Positions 34,285 through 45,551 of a stretch of 64,000 nucleotides of DNA are shown piece by piece. The stretch's first letter is position 1; every line of letters begins with the position of its first letter. The notes beneath the pieces are model-generated. The model had not been told where the DNA came from and did not search any database. It was given only the letters and a program-made list of their open reading frames with translations. Source of the stretch: Stomorhina lunata. Lineage: Eukaryota > Arthropoda > Insecta > Diptera > Rhiniidae. Where the stretch lies: positions 58,756,037 to 58,820,036 of the forward strand of contig OW121741.1 in NCBI GenBank assembly GCA_933228675.1, written 5' to 3'. The position numbers and the translations under genes are program-made.

Positions 34285-36513
34285 GTTATACCCACCATCA
34301 AAAAAATGGCGGGTATATTGAGATTGACATTCCGTTTGTAATTTCCTTAATATTGGCTAAAAATCCAAAATTTAGGTATATTCTGAATCCTTATGAAATT
34401 CTAAGATTTGAGCGATTGAGCGATGTTCGTTTGTCTGTTTGCTGTCGGCTACTGAATTTCTTGGAAAATTTTGGAATTAAAATCGGGCAAAATCGGTTCA
34501 CATTTGACCATTTCTTATTTGTTAATAAATGACAAATTATTATAGGTATGATAATAAAATTATATAAGTTTACATAAGTAGGGTAGGAGGGGGACCATTT
34601 GCCATAGGGGCGCATTTGCCACCACTAATTTTCTTGAAAACTAACTTATCTTAGCTGTAATCGATTTTATATTTGTTTATCATTGATATTCTATATCTCA
34701 AATTTTTACTGCTGTAGCTTTCATATTTAAAACATCAGGCATGATTTATTGTTTCTGCAGATCCTGAAAAAATATTTTGCTACAAGTATTTTTGTAATAT
34801 TTTCCTTTGTTTTTCGTTATCCTAAGAAATTATTCATTAGTTTAATAAACAATATAGTATTAAGAACAAATATTTTAAGTTTTTATCAATAAATCTATTT
34901 ATTATCTGAAAAATAGTTCTTTACATCTAAGGGCTCTACCTGGGGCACATTTGACATACACATATAACAAAGCAACTCGTCGACATTTTTCCATCTTAAC
35001 ATTTTTTTTTTAATGTTGATATGTCACAGTACAATGTTAACAGAGGCCCAATAGTTTAAATTTTGATCTCTGAATTTTTTACTGTTTTGTTAAATTTATC
35101 CATGTGAAATGAACTTGAATTATTTTTTTGGTTTGTTTGTTTTGTATATAAAAGCTTTATAGAAATAAAAATTTAGTTTATTACAACAATTTTTTTTATT
35201 TTATTTTTTGTATCCAACTTATTGGCAAATGTGCCCCATGGATGGGGCACATTGGCCACTTTTAGTTAATTTGCTATTTTTCAAATTTGGTACATAAAGA
35301 AAAGCCGTAGGCAATCTGAACCAACACAGGTTAAAGCTAACATATATAGGTACCTATGAATAATAAAAAAAATTGTGATAACTTTCACGGTAAGAAACCT
35401 AGAGCACTTAAAAAAAGTGGCAAATGCTCCCCCTTCTACCCTACTAGGCAGCGTATAAAATTTCAGTCAAATCGGTTCACATTTCATCATAGCTCCCATA
35501 CAAAAAACTACCGGAAACAGCCTAAATTCCACCTAAAATACACTTAAGTAGCAAAAAATGATAAACTGTAATAGCTTTGGCCACTAAATTTAGCACAGGG
35601 AAGTCTTATGAAGTCTTATGTCAATGCCAACCAGTGTTCAATTTTGCACAATCGGTCACTATTTGACCATAGCTCCCATATAAAAAACTTACCGAAACAC
35701 AAAAATACAAAAAGAAAATTTTACAAAAGTATTTTCGATATAATATAGAAGTTCTGAAAATGGGCGACATCGGTTCACATTTAGTTACAGCTTCCATATA
35801 ATCCTGCCCCTGGAATGACATTTATGCTTATAAATTGAATACAATTATAACATCTTTGCAACTAAATTTAGAACAGAGAAGTTTTATGCAACTTTTGGTC
35901 AGTATGTCAAGTTTTATAGGAACCGGTCCATATTTGACCATAGCTTTCATATAAAAACCGCTCCCGAAAATGCCACAAACGCCAGTTAAAAGCTATTAAA
36001 AAAACTATGACAGCTATGGCAACTAAATTTTGCAAGAATAAGCTCTGTCAAAAAGATTCTGAGGTACAAGCATTATATTAAGATTGCACCAATGTCCAGA
36101 CTTTATATACGGTAGATGCATTAGAAACTTCTAAGAAAATATATGGACCTATCGTGTTACTATCAGCATGTTTATCCTTACTAAATAATAAGCTTAACGA
36201 AAAGCAGTTAACAACTTATTAATGTAAAACCATACCTAGTTACGATACCGAATTTTGTTCAAATAAATACTAGGGAAAATACTTACATACTTTTAAATGT
36301 TGAACTATAAATGTTGAACTATATAAAAGCGAATTTAGTCCAAATATTTTATTACTAACAACACCAACTAGCGTAACAACTTTTTTCGAATTCGGTCCAC
36401 ATTTTGAATTAGCTGCTCCCTCGTAGATATATGAGAGATATTTCTAAGTTTAACACAAGTTGATGGTGGGTATATAAGATTCAGCACAGCCGAATATAAA
36501 ACTCTTACTTGTT
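34285..36513 (-). repeat. DINE-1/mini-me-like element in the BEL leader
   Basis: Reverse orientation. One end (36504-36513) is the complement of aacaagtaag, with the palindrome-like ttcggctgtgctgaa next to it. The other end (34285-34330) has tacccaccatc and gatggcgggta-type terminal hairpin sequence plus acattccgtttgtaa. Inside are the familiar phrases on the minus strand (tatgggagctatggtc). It splits the BEL leader between tggcaatttg and caccacaaaataaac, both of which are adjacent in the intact leader at 61640-61690. Internally it is interrupted by a TIR element. Confidence 0.65.
34577..35445. mobile_element. non-autonomous TIR element (MITE-like), 869 bp
   Basis: Imperfect inverted termini of about 28 bp (34577-34604 and 35418-35445; words gtagggtagaaggggg and catttgcca, two mismatches). 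Between them is AT-rich DNA with no transposase. A motif of the form GGGGnnCATTTGCC recurs in both orientations near 34595, 34609, 34940, 35225 and 35240, and at the right end, suggesting protein-binding sites. A clear target duplication could not be fixed (TA or TAA/TAG possible). Confidence 0.7.
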
Positions 36514-36965
36514 TTATTTATGTTTGGCAATTTGAAAATGATATTAAGTGTTGTGATTTTTAATTTTAAATAAATGATCACTTTAATATAACTGTTTGTG
36601 TGTTTCACTACTTAGGAGATAAACAAATTGATGGAAAGAATAAATAATTTTATAGTGTGGAATAAAACTTTTACTCAGAGTAATTCTAAATTGAATTTTT
36701 GTTTTAAGAAAAATAATTGCAAGATCTCACAAAAAAATATTTGTTCTTAAATACCTGGTTAGGGTTTTGTATACGTTCCTTTTGGCAGAGTATACAGTTG
36801 CAGCTGGGCATCACAATGGATATGGAGACTCCTGGGGTTGATGTTGACGGATGAGATGTTATAGTAAGATAATGTTGTTTGGTTTTTTCTTAAACGATTG
36901 ATTGCCTTAACTGGTTGTTGCAATTACGACCACGCGGAAATATTTATTAAATACGATTATGGTAA
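36514..36965 (-). other. minus-strand BEL leader, outer part
   Basis: Homologous in reverse to about 61258-61670 of the plus-strand BEL leader. It contains the 57-nt exon at 36755-36811. It is cut at 36965, beyond which the match to the other leader ends before reaching the primer site, so this element lacks its 5' LTR here. Confidence 0.75.
36755..36811 (-). CDS. BEL leader mini-exon with splice donor
   Basis: ATG at complement 36809-36811 opens 19 codons (Cys-rich start MPSCNC, then LCQKER) and stops being useful at CCAG|GTATTT (complement 36755/36754), a plausible 5' splice site in phase 0. The plus-strand leader conserves ATG, length and donor at 61373-61429 with one clear amino-acid change. 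Past the donor both run into stops. It could supply the start codon for ORF3 (9480-10406), whose frame opens in phase 0 after an acceptor. It could equally be the first exon of Gag, which is deleted here. Confidence 0.5.
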
Positions 36966-37240
36966 AGTATGAGCTGCATCCAATTTTATTTTTAGACTCA
37001 TTGAAAGGGACCTACGTTTTAACTCCGGCTCCGAAAGGCAAATGCTACGGAAAGTTAGAGAAGTTTTACATAGCCTAATACTCAATAACCAGTGGCTAGC
37101 TGAGTTATGAGGTGAACCGCCGCTTTTTTTGAAAATTTATTTTTTTCAAAAGGGTCTGGCCGGGGATCGAACTTGGGGCCTCTGGTAAGCTAGGCGGATG
37201 ACTAACCTGCTATACCATACCGAATTTTAATTAATTTAAA
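36966..37240 (-). repeat. tRNA-like SINE sequence
   Basis: On the minus strand, around 37232 down to 37140, the sequence resembles a tRNA: ggtatagcaggttagtc (A-box-like) and about 45 bases later agttcgatcccc (B box, one mismatch from GGTTCGANTCC). The rest (36966-37140) is unclassified and would be the SINE body. It replaces the end of the BEL leader, either by insertion or truncation. Confidence 0.45.
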
Positions 37241-37679
37241 TCAATGTCTCTGCTCTGGCGCCAATGTCAATGAATTGATGTAATGGTTAAATTTAACCAT
37301 TAACAAGGAATATATTTTATTTTGGTCATTGTAACCAATTTAAAAGTGAAATATTTTTTTTTTGGTTAGAAATAAGCATTAGATCAACTAAAAACTTTTT
37401 TTGGTCTTTAATAACCATTATAGTAACCAAAAAAAAATTGTTTGATTTAATGGTTACTTATAACCAAAAAAAAAAACATTGTTCATTGTAATTGGTTAAG
37501 GTAACTAAAATAATATAAAAAGTCCCAAATGCATGTAGAGGGCATTTTTGCGTAACCTTTTTGCTCTGAAAAAAGAAATAACAATTATTTCGGGTCTCTG
37601 CTTTAAATATTTTTAAAAAATTTGCAACGATAAAAAAGTACACAACCGGTATGCTTAAAGTTTATTAGAAGAAGGGCTT
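37241..37679. other. AT-rich spacer with ggtta/taacc words
   Basis: No gene. A perfect 22-bp palindrome (taatggttaaa/tttaaccatta) lies near 37281-37302, and ggtta or taacc recurs many times up to 37505. This looks like the inside of a small unclassified repeat. Confidence 0.4.
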
Positions 37680-37958
37680 TTTATACCCTTCACCAATAGG
37701 TAAAAGGGTATTATAATATTATATTTGTCATTCAGTTTGTAATTTTTCATTAATCGTCTTAGAAATTTATACCGATCGACTCAGAATCGCCAGGAGAGTC
37801 GATTTAGCCACGTTCGTCTGTCTGTCTGTTGAAATCAAGTTTGTGGAGCTCCTGGTGGGTGTACCCAGACGAATTGTACACCAGATTTTCCCTACGCAGC
37901 ACGCTATGAAATTTAATAGCATGTAGCATTGGAGTATTTTCTAAAATCTTTTATATAA
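37680..37958 (-). repeat. DINE-1/mini-me-like fragment
   Basis: Starts with the terminal hairpin ttatacccttcaccaat/aggtaaaagggta, then tcattcagtttgtaa, ccgatcgactcagaatcg, cgtctgtctgtctg (GTCY core) and ttgtggagctcctgg, shared with 53690-53730 and 54560-54700. It is cut at 37958 by the poly(A) end of the LINE. Confidence 0.65.
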
Positions 37959-38115
37959 TTTTTTTTTTCAGCTTATTTGTATTTATTGTATCTTAATATA
38001 ATGAATTAGCAATAAGTTATCAAATCTTAAATCTAAATTATTAAGTTATAAAAGTCCATCCATTGGTGGCTTTTCTTTTTTTTATAATTGGATTTTATGT
38101 TAAAATCCTTTTCCT

Positions 38116-39860
38116 TTAGCGGCTGAGCAAGTCGCCAGTATCTCTACTTCTGAGGCGGATATGGCCACGACTATTTAAAATGTTTCGGGCTAGTGAGTGG
38201 CAAGCTAACTTTTTAATGTAATTGACAACACGTTTTGATATTTCGGTTTTAACCAACGGAACCTCAAGGTCTTTATGTAAGTTCGAATTTTTAATATACC
38301 ACGGGGCATCTGTAATGATTCTTAGGAGCTTATTTTGTCGCCTTTTAATTTTTACAATATTTGACTCTGAGGCAGTGAACCACAATTGAATTCCATAGCA
38401 CCATATTGGCTTAATGATTGAATTGCATAGAAGGATTTTGCAATCTAAACTAAGTTTGGAATGTCTGCCAATTTGGTCTGATTTTAGCTTAATTTGTGTG
38501 AGTTTGGCATCTACATGACTTTTCCACGTTAGCCGTCTATCCAAGTGCATGCCAAGGTATTTCACTTCTGTTTGGTGGGGAATAATTTGGTTATTTATAG
38601 TTACTGGAGAGCACGATTCCCTGCGTAACGTAAAGGTAATATGAATGCATTTTTGTTCGTTCACTTTTATTTTCCATTGCCTGAGCCATTCTTCCAAATA
38701 GAATATATGGTTTTGCAAATGCCGAGATGATTCAAAAGGGGTTTCACTAACACTTAGAATGGCAGTATCATCTGCAAATGTGGATGTGATTGTATTTATG
38801 TTTTTAGGCAGTATATATAACATATAAGATTGGACCTAATATGCTACCTTGGAGTACACCAGCTTCGATAGGTTGTGGCGTTCTTAAGAAGTCTCCTTCT
38901 TTAAGTATGAATTTGCGTTGGGTCAAATAGCTTTCTAAGAGCTTGCATATATCCATAGGGAAATTTTTTTTTCAATTTATTAATTAAACCATCATGCCAT
39001 ACTTTACCAAATGCCTGGGATACATCTAACAAAACAGCAGAGCAATATTTTTTTTCTTCAAAAGCTGATCATATTGCACTAACGATTCGATGGGTTTGTT
39101 CGATTGTATTATGTTTTTCCTAAAGCCGAACTGATGATTTGGAATACACCCGCTTTCATCTAGAATATGCGTTAATTTGGTCACCAGAAGTTTTTCAAAG
39201 AGCTTAGACACATTAGATAGCAAACTAATAGGTCTATATGACTCTGTTTTTGAGTGGTCCTTTCCTGGCTTGGGGATCATGGTCTATTCTGTGGGAAAAT
39301 ATTTTAAGCGTAAAATAAATAAAATTATTCTTATTGCTATATGGGGTATATGGGGCTCTTTTAGCAATTTGTTATTGATTTTGTCAAAACCAGGTGCTTT
39401 TTTGGCGTTTAAATCAAGAATAACCTTTTCTACTTCTCGAATTTCAAACATAATGGTTGCTCCACTTTTTTCTGCAACTGGAGGCAGCTCGACCGCGTTA
39501 TTTGATGAGTTTGGGGTAAATACGCGTTTTAAGTGATTTACAAACAGTTCACCTTTTTCAGAATCGCTTCTTGCCCAGGTCCCATTTGCATTTCTCAAAG
39601 GGGGTTTACGCATAATTAGCCTTTTATGATTTTTAGCTTCTCGCCATAACGAATAATCAGATTGCGAGGTTGCATCTAGACCTTAGATATGTTTTTAAGG
39701 ATTCATTTTTATGAGATTCTATTAATTTTCTTAATAGTTTTGTACAATTCTGTAGTATATTTTTAGATTGGGGGGATCTATGAAGTTGCCATTCTCTTCT
39801 AGCTCTTCTTTCTTCAGCCAAGAGCCGTTCGACATCGGCAGAGTAAATTCTTTTGTACCT
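38116..39860 (-). pseudogene. jockey LINE ORF2, reverse transcriptase part
   Basis: From 39860 down: basic linker (RYKRIYSADVERLLAEERRA, WQLHRSPQSK), RPPLRNANGTWARSD-type segment, RT fingers (MIPKPGKDHSKTESYRPISL, NHQFGFRK), QGSILGPILY near 38845, and catalytic FADD at about 38770-38778, then the RT thumb and C-terminal region (VKYLGMHLDRRLTWKSHV, KPIWCYGIQLW) to the stop at 38116. Frameshifts near 39614-39656, 39281, 39020 and 38823 break it. RT copies element RNA onto nicked target DNA. Confidence 0.88.
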
Positions 39861-40825
39861 GACTTGTCGCGAGGGAAATGTAGCATTTTGCCGAGGGAGT
39901 AATGAGGCATGTTGACTGGGGGCTAATGTAGTATGTTGTCGAGGGAATGTTGTATCATTGTGCCAGGGCAAAATTGTACCTTATTGAGGGAGGTTTTGTG
40001 TGACATGTTGTCTTTGGGGTAGTGTGGCATATTGCATTGGGTGCAATATGGCGTGTTGTCTGGGAGTTAAATCAGAATGTTGTTGGTGGGTGTATATATC
40101 ACCGTGCTAGGGGGATAATTGTGCTTCACGCCGGTGTGTTAATGGAGTCTGCTGTCAGGGGTACAATGCATTATGTTTCTGGAAAGATAATGTGGCATGG
40201 CTGCAGGGGGATAATGGAGGTAATTGCTGGGAGGCCAGTGTTACATGCTGGCTGGGAGACAATATAGTATGTTGTCAAGGGGATAATGTAACATGTTGCT
40301 GGTAGGAATATGTAGTATTGGGGGATAGTATGATATGTTGTCGGGAGATAATGTGACATATTGCCGGTTGGAATATGTATCGTGTTGCCATGCGGATAAC
40401 GGAGCTTGTTGTGGGCGGTTTATTGTAGCATGTTGTCTGGGGGTTAATGAAGCATGTTGATTGGGGGCCAATGTAGTATGTTGTAGATGTATCATTGGTT
40501 GATAATATGGTATGTTGGCGTGAGGATAATATAGGGTGTAGTTGTGGGGATAATGTATCATGTTGCCGGAAGGAAAATGTAGCATGGCGCCAGGGAGATA
40601 ACGAAGCTTGATGTTGGGGGTTTGCTGTAGCATGTTGTCTGGTGGAGATTGCTGACGGGGGGTTAATAAAACATGCTGTCTGGGGGGTAATGTGTCATAC
40701 CGTCGGGGGGTTAATGTGGCATGTTGCTGGGGAGGCAATGGATCAAGTTGTATGGGGGCTAATGTGACATGTATCCGAGCATAAGACATAGTACATTGGC
40801 GGGGGGGTAAATTAGCATGTTGAAC
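39860..40825 (-). repeat. 24-bp coding minisatellite within LINE ORF2
   Basis: About 40 degenerate copies of a 24-bp unit (plus-strand form tgtagcatgttg...gggg.taa). Because 24 is a multiple of three, it reads on the minus strand as an octapeptide repeat of the type TLxPRQHA; the minus-strand frame at 40241-40849 has 202 codons. The array sits exactly between the endonuclease end (LAVQHANLPPRQ) and the RT linker (RYKRIYSADVE), where jockey elements normally have a short spacer. It may have grown from the QHANLPPR codons. Later indels split the frame. Confidence 0.85.
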
Positions 40826-41600
40826 AGCCAGTTTTATATTATTTTTCAAATCTTTAATGGTGAGATCGATATCTTCCGGTGTACGTAGGGTTATGTTTTC
40901 GGTGCAGTGAGTGCTGAGGTATCTCTTAAATTTGAGCCAATTTATTTTTGTTGAAAAGTGTTATTTTGGTAGGTAAATGGTCTGACGATAATTCCAAAGA
41001 TGGTTCGGCTTGAATCAATTGCCTTTGGATGCTTTTCGTTACTCCGAAATCGATAACATCGGGGATTTTATTTGGGTCACTGGGCCAATAAGTGGGTTGT
41101 CCACTCGATATCACATCTAAGTTGACTTTCAAAATTGTGTCGAACAAAACACGACCTTTTGGAGTTATCAATCTCGACCCCCAGAATGTGTGTTTTGCAT
41201 TATAATCGCCAGCTGCAAGAAAACGGGGTCCCAGTGAGTTGAAAAACCTAGTATATTGGTCCTCACTAATTGAAAGCCTTGAGGGAGAATATACTGATGA
41301 AATCACCAAGTTACGGCAAAAGTCTTTAAAACAAATTGTGGTTGCTTGAAGATAATCTTCACAAAAATCACAATATAAGTCGTATAAATCACAACATATG
41401 ATCTTTAATAAGTATTGCAGATCCACCACATACTCTACCTCTAGGATCCTTAGTATCATAAAGAATGTATCCCTTAATCTTGAAAAAACTCTTTGTCGTT
41501 AAGTGAGTTTCAGAAATCAATATATTATCAATTTGTTTATCGTAAAGAAAGTATTCAATTTCGTTGGTATGTTGGCGAATGCCGTTTGCATTCTAAAAAC
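40826..41600 (-). pseudogene. jockey LINE ORF2, AP-type endonuclease part
   Basis: Contains the C-terminal half of an apurinic-like endonuclease: SSVYSPSR, FLAAGDYNAKHTFWGSRL, ISSGQPTYWPSD, DVIDFGV and LSSDHLP (catalytic Asn/Asp/His regions), followed by FKRYLSTHC and LRTPEDID. The N-terminal half is fragmentary at 41460-41600 (ISETHLTTKSFFKIKGY-type). Several frames are needed. The enzyme nicks the target for reverse transcription. Confidence 0.85.
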
Positions 41601-41708
41601 ATATTTTCAAACAGTTCATGGCTTTTTAAGAATAGCTTGCAGTTTTCAGCTCTTGAGTTACTGTTATTTTTTGTTTTTGGCACTGGGTTTTCTATAAGAG
41701 CACCATTA

Positions 41709-42605
41709 TTATTTTCTTTTAAAACACTTGCATATGAGCCCTTGTTCACATTGAATTGTGTAATCTGTGGATACTGTGATTTTTAGATTTTTTAAAAAAG
41801 AGTAGACAGGACAACCTCTGTAGTTTGCAGTGTGATTTCCGCCACATTTTTTCACGTTTAGGTAACTTTTTGGTTTATTGCATTGTGCAGATCCGTGCAA
41901 TTCCCCGCATATTACACAAACCGGAGGCAGTTTGCAGTAAGTTCTGGTATACCCAAATTCCTAACAGTTTGAGCATTGAATAGGAGCTTTTCTCTTGTAC
42001 GGCTCCTCAACTGTGATTTTCCGGTGCAGCAGGTATTTAAGGTTATAAATGGGATGCGATTCATTTTTCTTTAGCCTGATGTCGCCGGGTTTCAATTCTA
42101 CTCGAAACATCGGTTGGGGTATGTTTTCTCTACTTCTGATGTTTGTAACATTCTTAACCCTGAATCCGTTATTTTGCAGACCTTCTTTTATATCCTCTAT
42201 ATGAACGCACGAGTCGATGCATTTAAGGACAACTTAAAGACCTTTTGCTTTTAAGCTAATAAGTGTAAAAGCTTTTTCTCCGCGACTCAAACTCGTTTAC
42301 AACGGTAATCATTCTCGTGGTTAACTTGAATTTTTGTTTCACATATATTGCCGCGTTTAAAGGGAACAACATAGAAAGATTTTTCGCCAACTAACGAAAT
42401 CAAGATTTTTATTAGATCATTAGAGTTTTGTTCCCTCAAGTAAATAGGTGGGGGTTTTGAAGATTTCACTTCTTCTCCTCAGAATTGTCTTGTAAAATAG
42501 AGAAACGATTTTGGGTGTGTTTTCCTTTGTTATTTTTGGCAATGAAGCTACTTTTGACGACTTAGGACTGCGACCTCGTTTTAATACTGTTTTGGATTTG
42601 CGGTT
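41709..42605 (-). pseudogene. jockey LINE ORF1 (Gag-like)
   Basis: From 42605 down: basic, Ser-rich N-terminus; jockey Gag domain (PPPIYLREQNSNDLIKILI, SFYVVPFKRGN); FRVELKPGDIRLKK; then knuckles CSNC (broken), CVICGELHGSAQC and KKCGGNHTANYRGCPVY. Stops and frameshifts near 42230-42290 and 41960. It binds LINE RNA in the nucleoprotein particle. Confidence 0.85.
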
Positions 42606-44140
42606 TTATTATTTTATTATAACAAAATTTATAATTTAGTTAAAATATAACTTCTTGTTTTCTTTTAAATTTAATATGGCATGACATTTTTAGGAATCTA
42701 ATTGACATAAAAATATAGATTTGATTTGGCATTAGATTTGATTTCAATTACAAATTAATTATAAAAATAAAATTGTCAGAATGACGTAATAGGGTTAAAA
42801 TATTTTTTTTACAAAAAAAAACTTAATATTTATAAAAATAAATACTAATATTCGAAAAAATATTTTTAATATTCCCCTATTTTGCTATGAAAACAAAAAT
42901 TGATCTTTCGCCCCGGGAAAAAATTGTTAAACATCAGACTTTTCTGATAAAAAATAACATTTTTGTTAAATTTAGTTATCATATTTTTTCTAATTTGCTA
43001 TTTTTTTATTATATAAAAGGTTTCCTGGATGGGGAATTTATGAAATATAATTTCCATGATATTTCATACTCTATTTTACATATTTCATACTAAAATCAAA
43101 CTTTTCAAAGAAATTGATAATACAAATTCTAATTTTTAACAAAAAAATTCGTGTTTTCAAACAAAAAACAGACATCGGTCAATGAAATTTACAAAAAACA
43201 TTATAGTGATGTATATGTACTCAACATGAGTTAAAAGTACTCGATTTTTAAATAATCGGTTTAAACCCTTAGTAAAAATTTGTGTATTTATTAGTTTACT
43301 GTATTATAAATATGTTTAGCTTATGCTTTTATATAACATAAACATAATTTTACATTAAGAAAAGAAGAAAAATGATATTTTATATTAAAAACATACAAAA
43401 CATTATTTAGAAATTCGACTACCCGGAGGAAACAATGAATAATTAATTCGTTGTTTTGTATATTTAACTATAAAGAGATAAGAGAGAATGACGATGTTGC
43501 CAGCATTAACATGTAAAATTGACTTGACGTATTCATTAGTTAAAGAACTGTTTTTGGATACTATTTTTTAACAATCGTTTGTTAGCCTTAAAGTATTTGG
43601 TATCTAACGTGTTCTTTAAGCAATAATTAAGATTTTTTTTAACATAAGACCGTTAGAATATTAAAAAAGATTACCGCATAGATTCTCCACAGACTGATCA
43701 AAACTATTCATTATTACTTTTTTTTTTTAATTTAGGTTAGTTTATTTTTATTGAGTTTTATTCTGTTATTTCTTTGTTTTATACCATTGGAACGACAATT
43801 TATAATTTGTAATATTTTTTTTGTGTAACATAATTTTCAAAAAATCAACAAATGATTTTTGAAACCGACCTGAGAAAAAAGTATAATTTTCTAATATGAA
43901 AAAAAAACTAAGAAAATTTAATTAAATAATATTTTGACAAAATTCAGCTATTAAGTACTTTGTTCTAAAGTGTTTATAAAGTTATTGACAATTAAAGTAA
44001 AAAATCTGATATTTAACAAAATTGTAGGCGGGTCATGGGCACTCTTTACCCGTATCCAATTGATGTCAAATTTTTCAAGGGACTATTTTCTTAGTATTTT
44101 GAACAAATCTGGGGTTTGGCCTCATACAAATTAAAAGTTT
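42606..44140. other. AT-rich intergenic or unrecognised repeat
   Basis: No convincing gene, RNA or known repeat. Short open stretches (for example 42887-43093) have skewed Ile/Phe/Lys composition typical of chance ORFs in AT-rich DNA. Confidence 0.5.
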
Positions 44141-44590
44141 AACAAGTAAGAAAGTGCTATAGTCGGCCAAGCCCGACCATTCGCTACCCTTCACCACTAA
44201 GGTCAAAGGTGTTCTTTTTCCTGTATAAAGACAAATATTTGCTAAATTTTGCCATCATACAAACATTTTCTCAAAACTTATACATTTAAGCTGTTTCCTT
44301 CATTTGGACTTATATGAGAGCTAGGGTCAAATGTGGACCGATTATCTCGAAATCTTCGGACTTACAATCGTTTTAGTGAATTTTGTCTTATTTAGTGCGT
44401 TTTGAGAAAAGAGTTTGTTTGTATGGGAGCTGTGGTCAAATATGGACCTATTTCAAATTTGGTACAGTGATTTATGTTTACATAATCAGTATTTGTTTTA
44501 AATTTCATGAAAAAATATTGATTTTTGTGTCTAATATATCAATTCCGGGAAGTGGGACCTATGGAGATACCATAAATAATTGACAAATTA
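44141..44590 (+). repeat. DINE-1/mini-me-like fragment
   Basis: Starts aacaagtaag, then ctatagtcggccaagcccga, tacccttcaccact and internal phrases shared with the gypsy LTR segment (complement of 12000-12600). It is cut near ccataaataattga before reaching a (GTCY)n core. It shows that the LTR-embedded segment belongs to a free-standing family. Confidence 0.7.
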
Positions 44591-44784
44591 TAAATTATTG
44601 CTTCAGGTTCATAAAAGAAACAAATACGAGAATAAAACACGGAAAAATGGTCGATATCTTGAACCGTGTCATAATTTGAAATCTTAGTATTTCGCGAAAA
44701 TTCTATTGTTTAGTCATAATTTGACTATATGCTTGTTAAATTGTACCTAAGTTAATGAATTAATGAATATTTTTGCTCCGTCAA
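44591..44784. other. unassigned AT-rich spacer
   Basis: Nothing recognisable between the DINE-like fragment and the long-TIR transposon. Confidence 0.4.
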
Positions 44785-44787
44785 TTA

Positions 44788-45446
44788 CACTAGGTCACAA
44801 ATAACAAACTTTTGTCTGTTATTTGTTTCTAGCATACTTTTTCTCATGGATTTGGACCTACTGAACACGAAAATGAATTTTAAAAATTTTTCTGTCGATT
44901 GGTTTGCGAGATACAAATTTTTTAATTTTTTTTTTTTAATTTTTGGAGGTACACTTATTATTTTGAGCATATCTTTAGTCTTCTTTGACCTATTTTATCC
45001 TACTACTACTCAAATTAAAGACAATTGAGCCGTCTACAACTTATTTTCAGAAAATTTTCAATTCGGGTTAGTAGTTTTGATGTTGGCGGCTTAAAAAGGT
45101 TAAAAAACTGGGTTTTTTTTAGTAAAAATGTGGCTGAAAAATTCATATAAAAATTTATATAAAATATAAAACGCGATGTTAACAGCGATTTTAATTTTTT
45201 TACGTATAGCTGACACTTTTCCAAAGAAAATAAGCCCTTACTTAACAAAATCTGATGACAAATGGCCGACTTATTATTTTTTTGGTAAACGACCGAAATT
45301 CCGCTATTTCACGATTTTTTGATTTTCATTATTTGCACAGCTTACCTACCCAACGCAAACGAATAAATACATTTGAACTTAATTTAAAATAAACAAATTA
45401 GTCTTCGTATATTATTTTTTAATTTATTTACAGCACTACATGCTCA
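44788..45446 (+). repeat. left long terminal inverted repeat
   Basis: Mirror of 47262-47900. Shared words include ttctagcatac, atggatttggacct, cgtttaccaaaaaaataataag (split by small changes) and gcactacatgctca. About ten extra bases (cgtatatta) occur near 45406. Confidence 0.88.
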
Positions 45447-45551
45447 ATGTATCGCACAATTAGCTAAACTAACGAAATTAAACTAACTAATTAAATTAAG
45501 CAAATCAACGCACAAAAAAAATGAGTAAAAACAAAGATATAAGTGTACATT

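Larger units (their letters stand above)
37959..42605 (-). mobile_element. jockey-clade LINE, full length or nearly so, degenerate
   Basis: Non-LTR retrotransposon on the minus strand. A 10-A tail (complement 37959-37968) with an aataaa signal just before it marks the 3' end. ORF2 (RT and endonuclease) lies at 38116-41600 and ORF1 (Gag-like) at 41709-42605. Frameshifts and stops throughout make it inactive. The 5' end is not sharply defined. Confidence 0.85.
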
